20,797 nucleotides of DNA from CAYLYP01 sp964387795 (GTDB lineage Bacteria > Bacteroidota > Bacteroidia > Bacteroidales > UBA7960): positions 1 to 20,797 of the forward strand of contig CAYLYP010000057.1 in assembly GCA_964387795.1 (NCBI GenBank). Direction: 5' to 3'. This document shows positions 1 to 8,000 of this stretch, in pieces. The number at the start of each line of letters is the position of its first letter. Position 1 is the first letter of the stretch. The translations under genes were made by a program, and so were the position numbers. Under the pieces are notes generated by a model. That model was not told where the DNA came from. It saw only the letters and a program-made list of their open reading frames with translations, and did no database searches.

Positions 1-83
1 GGCTACGCCCCTTCAAGCCTTTTCAGTGCTTTTTGATCATAAGGCAAAAGGGAACCATTAATTGCAATTGTCAGAATGGTTAA
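1..83. repeat. Left copy of 83-bp imperfect direct repeat
   Basis: This segment recurs at 1023-1105 in the same orientation. By hand alignment there are about 9 mismatches in 83 positions and no gaps. It opens with GGCTACGCCCC, which is half of the REP-like hairpin found elsewhere in this region. It also holds a CCTTTT/AAAAGG inverted pair and an AATTGCAATT palindrome. The window begins inside the repeat, so its true left end is not visible. Together the two copies bracket the transposase and its hairpin repeats. Confidence 0.85.
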
Positions 84-186
84 TGTGATTATTGCTAAAG
101 AATCCATATAATTGAAATTGTGTATGAAAAAATCATATTGAAGCAATATTTTTGGTTGTTAATTTTGTTAATAATAAAATACAAAA

Positions 187-311
187 GTGGCGTTAGCCCT
201 GAAATCATAGTAGAAAATGAACACAATTGGAATTTAAAGGGGCGCTAGCCCTGACATCTTCGTAGAAAATAAACGCAACTGGAATTTTAAGGGGCGTTAG
301 CCCTGACATCT
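187..311 (+). repeat. Tandem REP-like hairpin repeats (52-bp spacing)
   Basis: Three units begin at 187, 239 and 291, exactly 52 bp apart; the third is partial. Each starts with a short hairpin of the form GGGGC-GTTA-GCCCT (first unit GTGGC), followed by GACATCTTCGTAG or a variant. The first two units continue with a similar AAAAT-AA-CGCAACTGGAATTTTAA tail. The same motif appears in reverse complement at 964-982 and 1008-1033. Short hairpins next to a Y1 transposase gene are the expected layout of a RAYT with its REP substrates. That assignment is inference from the layout; the repeats themselves are read directly. Confidence 0.8.
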
Positions 312-320
312 TTATCGAAC

Positions 321-496
321 ATAAAGAATGATTTAATATTAACGAAATCCCAGACTCCATAATGAATTACTCATTTATGTATGAGTTCTTGTTTTCTTAA
401 AAAAACCAGATATATTTAAATGAAAACTCTATTTTTGTAATTAACTAACAATGAATGTTCTGAAATACATTGATTATAATAATTAAATTAGTAAAC
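321..496. other. AT-rich leader upstream of the transposase
   Basis: No gene is visible here. One TATTTTTG string at 430-437 fits the Bacteroidota -7 consensus TAnnTTTG, but no TTTG lies at the proper distance upstream, so it is only a weak promoter candidate for the transposase gene. Confidence 0.3.
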
Positions 497-964
497 ATGG
501 CAAACACATATACTCAACTTTATACCCAATTTGTGTTTTCTGTAAAAGGACGTGAGAGTTTTATTAAAGAACAGTTTAGAGATGAATTGGAAAAAATAAT
601 GTGTGGTATCATTTCCAACTACAAATGCAAAACCTTGGCTATATATTGTAATCCAGATCATGCGCACATTTTTGTTGGAATGCATCCGTCAATTTCACCA
701 TCAAAACTAATGGAACTTGTTAAATCAGGTTCTTCAAATTGGCTGAATAAAAAGAAATATGTTTCTGGTAAGTTTTCCTGGCAGGATGGTTATGGAGGAT
801 TTTCTTATTCAAAATCGCAAATCGATAAGGTTGTAAAATATGTTTTAAACCAACCTAAACACCACAAAAAAGGATCATTTAAAGACGAGTATTTATCTTT
901 TTTAAATAAATTTGAAATAGAATATGACCCTAAATATTTATTTGAATGGTACGACAATGTTTAG
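497..964 (+). CDS. IS200-like Y1 transposase, probable REP-associated tyrosine transposase (RAYT)
   Basis: A single-strand DNA transposase of the HUH/Y1 (IS200/IS605 TnpA) superfamily, which cuts hairpin-bearing single-stranded DNA with a catalytic tyrosine. From the ATG at 497 the product is 155 aa, normal for the family. The reading frame also has an ATG at 470, but MANTYTQLYTQ at 497 matches the usual start of these proteins. The metal-binding HUH motif is seen as DHAHIF (His55, His57) and the nucleophile motif as YVLNQ (Tyr115, Gln119). The C-terminal stretch SFKDEYLSFLNKFEIEYD is typical of the Bacteroidota group. No TnpB or other accessory gene is present. The ORF looks intact. Its stop codon touches the inverted REP-like copy at 964. 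Hairpin repeats on both sides, in opposite orientations, favour a RAYT over a simple IS200 copy. The alternative is a solo IS200/IS605-type insertion sequence. Confidence 0.85.
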   Translation: MANTYTQLYTQFVFSVKGRESFIKEQFRDELEKIMCGIISNYKCKTLAIYCNPDHAHIFVGMHPSISPSKLMELVKSGSSNWLNKKKYVSGKFSWQDGYGGFSYSKSQIDKVVKYVLNQPKHHKKGSFKDEYLSFLNKFEIEYDPKYLFEWYDNV

Positions 965-982
965 ATGTCAGGGCTATGCCCC
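964..982 (-). repeat. Inverted REP-like hairpin copy
   Basis: GATGTCAGGGCTATGCCCC is the reverse complement of the left-side motif GGGGCGTTAGCCCTGACATC, with one substitution and one missing loop base. It forms a GGGC/GCCC stem. It begins at the last base of the transposase stop codon. Confidence 0.8.
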
Positions 983-1007
983 TTATGGCTCACTAACATC
1001 CCTTTTA

Positions 1008-1033
1008 CTACGAAGATGTCAGGGCTACGCCCC
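1008..1033 (-). repeat. Inverted REP-like hairpin copy
   Basis: The reverse complement of this 26-nt segment matches 239-265, differing by one loop base. It runs directly into the right copy of the 83-bp direct repeat, so hairpin and direct repeat form one composite unit. At the left edge of the window only the second half of the hairpin is present. Confidence 0.8.
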
Positions 1034-1105
1034 TTCAAGCCTTTTCAATGCAGTTTGATTGTAAGGCAAAAGGGCAATTTTAATTGCAATTGTCAGAATG
1101 GTTAA
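1023..1105. repeat. Right copy of 83-bp imperfect direct repeat
   Basis: This is the partner of 1-83 at about 89% identity by hand alignment. The first 25 and last 23 positions are identical and the differences cluster in the middle. It could be the product of a duplication that included the transposase, or an independent dispersed copy of the same repeat. Confidence 0.85.
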
Positions 1106-1130
1106 ATTCATTCAATTTTTGTATTAATAA

Positions 1131-1157
1131 TTTGCTCATTTGCTCATTTGCTCATTT
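1131..1157. repeat. Three perfect copies of a 9-bp tandem repeat
   Basis: TTTGCTCAT is repeated three times without interruption at 1131, 1140 and 1149. Short perfect repeats like this can change copy number by slippage. It lies 11 bp upstream of a promoter-like element. Confidence 0.9.
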
Positions 1158-1167
1158 CATAATAATT

Positions 1168-1199
1168 ATTGTTAATTAAAATTTGTAATTTTATCTTTG
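1168..1199 (+). promoter_or_regulatory. Bacteroidota-type promoter candidate
   Basis: ATTG at 1168-1171 is followed after 20 nt by TATCTTTG at 1192-1199, which fits the TAnnTTTG -7 element of the Bacteroidota primary sigma factor. The -33 element has one mismatch from TTTG. The predicted start is near 1205, where a short open frame also begins. Confidence 0.5.
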
Positions 1200-1204
1200 T
1201 AATC

Positions 1205-1359
1205 ATGCATCATATCGAAAAATGGAAAAGATACAGAAGCCGATTCAAGATATTTCTGGAGATGGGAGCTATTCCGGCAGAAAGGACTGGTGCAGGCACC
1301 TCCAATTGAGATGATTGAAGAAGCTTTTAATGAGGCTTTAAGTGCAGTTCAAACTTAAA
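1205..1359 (+). other. Short overlapping open frames, possible decayed gene or small RNA
   Basis: No recognised gene. An ATG at 1205 opens a 34-codon frame ending at 1309 (begins MHHIEKWKRYRSRF). A second frame is open from 1203 to a TAA at 1359 without an early ATG; its end reads ALSAVQT. A third short frame runs 1222-1314. The 1205 frame and the 1203-1359 frame could be joined by a single frameshift into a product of about 50 aa, which would suggest a decayed or mis-sequenced small gene. A non-coding transcript is equally possible. The segment is GC-richer than the flanks and sits directly downstream of a promoter-like site. Confidence 0.25.
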
Positions 1360-1361
1360 TC

Positions 1362-1392
1362 TTTGGTGTTTGATTTTCTCTTATTACCTTTG
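1362..1392 (+). promoter_or_regulatory. Promoter of the ruvA-sprA unit
   Basis: TTTG at 1362-1365 is followed after exactly 19 nt by TACCTTTG at 1385-1392, a full match to the Bacteroidota TTTG/TAnnTTTG consensus and spacing. The start would fall about 1398, giving a 5' leader of roughly 40 nt before ruvA. Confidence 0.75.
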
Positions 1393-1439
1393 CCGAAAAT
1401 CTTTTAGCCCTGATTTAACACTAATCAACCAATTGTTAG

Positions 1440-2027
1440 ATGATTACATTTTTAGAAGGAACGATAGCAGAGAAGAACCCGGCTTATGTGGTGCTTGATT
1501 GCAATGGAATAGGATATCTGATACATATCCCGCTTTTTACGTTCTCGCGCATTCCTGATTCAGGGAAATTAAGGCTTCATACCTATCTTCAGATTAGGGA
1601 AGATGCCCATTCATTATATGGTTTTTCTACCCGTGAGGAGTTAAATCTTTTTAAACACCTGATATCAGTGTCGGGTGTAGGGGCCAACACTGCTATAATG
1701 ATTTTATCGAGCATGTCACCTGATGAAATCCGTCAGGCTATTGTTGGAGGAAATACCGGATTATTGCAAAGCATCAAAGGCATAGGGGCTAAATCTGCCC
1801 AGAGGATTATCATTGATTTAAAGGATAAATTAGAAAAAGAAGGTGTTATTGCAGAAAATTTACATCATTCAAACAATACAATTAAAGAAGAAGCGTTATC
1901 TGCTTTAGTGATGCTTGGATTTGCCCGTAATGTGGCATCCAGGGCATTGGAAAAAATCCTGAAATCAGAAGAAGCACAAGATCTGAAGGTTGAGGATGTA
2001 ATAAAAATTGCGTTAAAGAATATGTAA
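1440..2027 (+). CDS. ruvA: Holliday junction branch migration protein RuvA
   Basis: RuvA binds four-way DNA junctions as a tetramer and loads the RuvB motor for branch migration in recombinational repair. The product is 195 aa, normal for the family. The N-terminal OB-fold starts with MITFLEGTIAEK (residues 1-60). Two helix-hairpin-helix motifs follow: LISVSGVGANTA near 74-85 and IKGIGAKSAQRI near 112-123. The C-terminal domain III, which contacts RuvB, covers about 148-195, after a short linker. The ATG at 1440 fits the conserved N-terminus; no clear Shine-Dalgarno is seen, as is usual in this phylum. A consensus promoter lies 48 nt upstream. sprA begins 30 nt after the stop, so the two genes are probably co-transcribed. 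ruvB and ruvC are not in the window. Confidence 0.97.
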   Translation: MITFLEGTIAEKNPAYVVLDCNGIGYLIHIPLFTFSRIPDSGKLRLHTYLQIREDAHSLYGFSTREELNLFKHLISVSGVGANTAIMILSSMSPDEIRQAIVGGNTGLLQSIKGIGAKSAQRIIIDLKDKLEKEGVIAENLHHSNNTIKEEALSALVMLGFARNVASRALEKILKSEEAQDLKVEDVIKIALKNM

Positions 2028-2057
2028 TCCTATTGTAGGACTGAAAAAATACGATTT

Positions 2058-5000
2058 GTGAGAATAAAAAAGACTTTTTCGGGAATTGTAATATTGCTTG
2101 TTATAGCAGTATTATCAGTGTTTTCTGCTTTTTCGGGTCGGTTTGTATATTCCAGACCCCTGAGCTTTAATCCGGAAACGATACAAAGCATAGCCAGCCC
2201 TGGCAACCTTACAGATACCATTGATAAAGGAAGTGGTGTCCCGTTAAAGTTTTCATTTGAGGAAACAGAAGATTTTCAATACGATGATCCTTCCAAGTCA
2301 CATCCTTTGTATTTAAAAAACCCATCCAACATCAAGACCGAAATCATTTACAATCCTGAAGCCAATGAGTTTATGCAGGTTCAGAAAGTAGGTGACAGGA
2401 TCATAAAAAGACCTGCTATCCTTTCTTTTGAAGAGTATAAGGATATTGATATGGACAGGATGATGCAATCCTATTGGAGGGAAAAAACAAGGGGTCAGGG
2501 AAGCGATAAGCAAGGAGGCATTATTCCACAGATATATGTAGGAGGTGAAGTCTTTGACAGGATATTTGGGGGCAGCACCATTGATATTCGCCCAACAGGT
2601 TCTGCTGAACTTTCGTTTGGGGTGCGTTCCATTAAAAGATTAGACCCTGCTTTGGATGAAAAACGTCAAAAACAGACCAACTTTAATTTTGACCAACAGA
2701 TACAGTTAAGTGTACTGGCAAAGATTGGGGATAAGATAGAGGTGAATGCCAATTATAATACCGAAGCTACCTTTGAGTTTGAAAATAAGATGAAGCTTCA
2801 GTATCAGGGGAAGGAAGACGAAATCATTAAATTAATTGAAGCCGGAGATGTAAGCCTGCCACTTCCAGGAACATTGATTACTGGTAGCCAGAGCCTGTTT
2901 GGGTTGAAAACACAATTGCAGTTTGGCAACACTACTATTACAGGTGTGTTTTCGAAACAGGAAACCGAATCTTCAACAATAAGGGTTGAAGGTGGTGCCC
3001 AGACCAGTCGTTTTGAACTAAAGGCAGATGGCTATGAAGACAACAGGCACTTCCTTTTGGGGCAATATTTTTATGATCATTATGATGAAGGGCTTTCACG
3101 CTTGCCAATCATTAATTCTGCTATCAATATTACCAAACTTGAAGTATGGGTTACAAATATTGGGGCTGCAATAACTAACAATAGAAACATCCTGGCAATG
3201 AGTGACCTGGGTGAATCGGAAGCCTACAATACTAATTTAGCCGATGGTTTTTTTCAATACCCAAATAACAACTCAAACGAACTTTACAGCCTGATGTCGG
3301 GTGCACCAATACGTGAGATATCCAACATCAGTAATTACCTTGGGCAGTCTACCTATGATTTTTCATCGGGTATTGATTACGAGATAGTAGAAAATGCAAA
3401 ACTGCTGAATCCCAACGAATATACATTTAACCCCAAACTAGGTTTTATTTCACTCAATACAACCTTAAACCCTGACCAGGTACTAGCAGTAGCATATCAA
3501 TATACCCTAATCGGGGATACTACCACATATCAGGTTGGGGAATTTTCAAATGGGGGTATTGATGCCCCTCAGGTTTTAATTGTTAAACTATTAAAAGGCA
3601 CCTCTATTAACACCCAGTTGCCAATCTGGAAGTTAATGATGAAAAACGTTTATAATATTGGTGCTTTTCAGGTTAACCAAAGTGATTTCCGTCTTGACAT
3701 CCTTTATACAAGCGATGAGCTTGGTGTCCCAATGGGTTATTTTAATGAGGGTGATATTAAAGGCGAACCTCTCATCCGAGTTATGGGTCTTGACAGGCTT
3801 AATACACAATTGGATCCGGTACCTGATGGGATATTTGACTTTATTGACGGGGCTACTTCCTCAGGAGGAACTATCCAAAGCTCCAATGGCCGTATTTATT
3901 TCCCTGTTATTGAGCCATTCGGAAAACATATCAGGAGCAAGTTCACGGATCCAATTTTGGCCGAGAAGTATTCCTTCGATTCATTATATACCACAACCAA
4001 ATACAGGGCACAACAATTCCCTGAAAAGAATAAATATATCCTTGAAGGGATTTATAAGTCAGCCGGGGGATCAGATATACCCCTTAATGCAATAAATGTA
4101 CCCCAGGGATCGGTGACTGTTACTTCAGGAGGTATTCCTTTGGTTGAAAATCAGGATTATACAGTTGACTATACACTGGGAAGGGTTAAAATCATCAATG
4201 AAGGTATCCTGAATTCAGGTAGCCCTATTGACATTAAACTTGAAAGTAATACTGCATTTAGTGTGTTGAAGAAAACCATCATGGGTGCCCATATCAACCA
4301 GAGATTCAGTGATGACCTGAATGTTGGTTTCACAATCATGAATATGAGGGAACGCCCATTGACCCAAAAGGTGAACTATGGTGATGAGCCTATATCCAAC
4401 ACCATTTATGGATTGAACACTACATGGCAGACAGAAGTACCACTAATAACAAGGATGTTGGACAAACTGCCTTTTTATAGCACAAAAACTCCTTCAAAAA
4501 TTACATTCAACGGGGAGTTTGCTCAGTTGATACCTGGCCACCACAGGCTTATTGGTAAGGAGGGGACTTCTTATATTGATGATTTTGAAGGCAGTAAATC
4601 GGCTATTGACCTTAAGAATGTGGGAACATGGTTTATGGCCAGCACCCCTCAATATCAAACCTCAGCAGGGATGTTCCCTGAAGGCGGTATTGCGACAGGA
4701 CTTGCATTTGGTTACAACAGGGCAAAGTTGTCATGGTATGTTATTGATCCCTTGTTTGTAAGGACCAGTACACTTACCCCTGCACATATCAGGAATGATG
4801 AAGATCAGCGTTCAAACCATTTTGTAAGGGAAATTCTTGAAAATGAATTGTTCCCCAACAAGGAAAGTAAAAACAACCTGCCTACTTCCATGTCGGTATT
4901 AAACCTGGCATTCTATCCCAGCGAAAAGGGTGCTTATAACTATGATGTTATGCCGTCTTCATACAGCCAGGGTATAGGGGCCGATGGGTCTTTGTTAAGT

Positions 5001-8000
5001 CCTCAGACCCGTTGGGGCGGTATCATGAGATCATTAAAACAGTATCCTGATTTTGAAGCAATGAATATTGAATACATCGAATTCTGGATGTTAGACCCAT
5101 TTGTTTACGATGAAACTCATTCGGGTGGTGATTTATACTTCAACCTGGGAGATATTTCAGAAGATGTACTACGTGATGGCAGAAAGCTATTCGAAAATGG
5201 CTTGCCCATTACTGAGGTGCCCGAAAATGTAGATACTACTATTTGGGGCAGGGTGCCTACAATACAGCCTGTTGTCAATGCTTTTGATGATAACACATCA
5301 TCACGCCAATATCAGGATGTGGGTATGGATGGATTAGGAGATATTGATGAGAGGTCTTTCTTTGAGCAGGAATACCTGAACCTGATAAGCACTTCTTTTG
5401 GGAATAACTCATTGGCTTACCAAAAAGCTTATGATGACCCCTCTTCGGATAACTTTCATTATTTCAGGGGCTCCGATTTCGACCAGGAAGAAGTTAGCAT
5501 CCTTGACCGCTATAAAAAATATAACGGCACAGAAAATAATAGCCTGCCTCCCGGACTGGAAAACTATCCTACCGCCGGGACAACAATCCCCAACACGGAA
5601 GACATAAACGATGACGGAACACTGAATGAAAGTGAACGTTATTTCCAGTATAAGATTTCATTACGGCCACAGGATATGGTCATTGGTGAGAATTTTATTA
5701 CTGATATCCGCACAGCAAGGGTAACCCCTGCTAATAGTGAAACTGTTGAGGTGAAATGGTACCAATTCAAAATCCCTTTACGTACACCTGAAAAAACTGT
5801 TATCGGGAATATTCAGGATTTCAAAAGCATACGTTTTATCCGTTTGTTCTTAAAGAATTTTGAACAACCCATTATTTGCCGCTTTGCTACCTTTGAACTT
5901 GTAAGGGGAAACTGGCGCACCTATGACCTTGATCTTACAGTTCCGGGTGAATACATCCCTAATGACGAAAGCAATACCTCCCTTGAAGTGTTTACCGTAA
6001 ACTATGAAGAGAACGGGAGCAGAAGCCCGGTGGCTTATGTGATACCTCCTGGTATTGAAAGAGAAACTGACCTTGGAACAACAACGCTTCAAAAGCAAAA
6101 TGAACAGTCCTTGTCTTTAAGGGTATTCAACCTCGAGGATGGAGATGCACGTGCAGTTTATAAAACATCTGATTTGGATATGCGCCAGTTCAAGCGCCTT
6201 AAGATGTTTGCCCATGCTGAAGCATCGCATGAAGAATTGGGCTTAAACGATGGGGATGTTACTGTTTTTATCCGTTTAGGGAATGACTTTACTAACAACT
6301 ATTACGAATATGAAGTCCCAATGAAAGTTACGCCCTGGGGAACAACAGCATCAAATATATATGGCATCTGGCCAGAATCAAATGAGTTTGATATTGAGTT
6401 TGAAAAGCTTCAGCAATTAAAACTTGATAGGAATGAGTTGTCACGTCAGGCTGGTTCAGATGTGTCGCTTACAAGCCCATTTGTCAGGTTTGATGGGGAT
6501 AATAAGATGACAGTTATGGGAACCCCTACTTTGAGTAGTGTGAAGGTTATTATGATTGGTATCCGGAACCCCAGAAAGAATTTTTCTTCCATGGATGATG
6601 ATGGTTTATCAAAATCTGTTGAGGTATGGGTAAACGAATTGCGCTTGTATGAATTTGAAGACCAGGGAGGGTGGGCTGCCAGCGGACGCATGAATGCCAA
6701 CCTTGCCGACCTTGGTAATGTTGCCCTTGCGGGGATGATTAGTACTCCTGGATTTGGTAGTATTGAGAAAAAAGTAAACGACAGGTCAAAAGAAACAATC
6801 ACATCTTATGATGTTGCTACAAATCTTGAACTTGGAAAACTGTTGCCAGAAAAAGCTGGATTAAGGATTCCTATGCATTTCAGTGTTAGCGAATCTTTTG
6901 CTACCCCACAGTATAATCCCCTCAACCCGGATATCCTTCTGAATGATGACCTTGAAACATATAAAACCAAGGCCGAAAGGGACTCTGTAAAGCAAATCTC
7001 TCAGGAATACACCCTCAGGAAAAGCCTTAACTTTACCAATGTAACCAAAACTAAAACCAACCCTGGTTCAAAAAGCCATATTTACGACCTTGAGAATTTC
7101 AATGTTACTTACGCTTATACAGAACTGTATTCCAGAGATATTAACACTGAATATGATTTAAGGAAAACATATAAAGGAGCGTTTGGCTATAATTATTCTG
7201 CCAATCCTAAGAATGTTGCTCCATTCTCTAAAGTGAAATTCCTGAACAGACAGCCCTTTAAAATCATTGGTGATTTTAACTTCTATTACCTGCCTAAACT
7301 GATTTCTTTCAGAACAGATATTGACAGGGGTTATGCAGAGAGCCTGCTTAGAAATAAAAGCTCAGGGATTGTGCTTATTGAACCAAACTATGTGAAAACA
7401 TTTTCATGGTCTAGATTGTACGATTTCAAATATGATATTACCAAAGCGCTGAAGCTTGAGTTTAGTGCTACCGGACTGGCCAGGATTGATGAACCACCCG
7501 GAAGTATCGACCGAGATGAAGATGATTACCAGTGGAAACGTGATAGCATCTGGAATAATATTAAAAACATGGGAAGGATGACCAACTACAATCAAAGTGG
7601 AAGGATAACATATAATCTTCCTATTAATAAGCTCCCGTTGATGGATTGGCTTTCTGCAAATGCTGAATATGCCACTGACTTCAGATGGACTGCTGCTGCT
7701 TTGTCTGCTACTGAACTTGGCAATAGCATTGAAAACTCTAATACAAAGCGTTTAAATGTGAATGGAAACCTTGTTAACCTATACAACAAAGTTGATTTTT
7801 TGAAAGAAATTAATCAAAAAGGAAAAGCTAAAACACAGGTAAGGCCAGGTACCCCACCTCCAAAACCAAAAGAGGAAAGCAAAGATTCACTTAAGACTGA
7901 GGAAAGAATTAATTACTTTAAAATCATGACAGATGGCTTTTTTAGGATACTGATGAGCGTAAGGAACGTATCATTATCCTATTCAAGCGGGAATGGGACA

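Noticed and set aside
470..496. Upstream ATG for the transposase
   Set aside because: It would add nine residues (MIIIIKLVN) not typical of the family; the ATG at 497 matches the conserved N-terminus.
1131..1157. Three identical short repeats as a possible CRISPR fragment
   Set aside because: The units are 9 bp and directly contiguous with no spacers, so this is a simple tandem repeat.
3658..4095. 145-aa plus-strand frame inside sprA
   Set aside because: It is out of frame with a full-length conserved gene and shows no domain, so it is a shadow frame.
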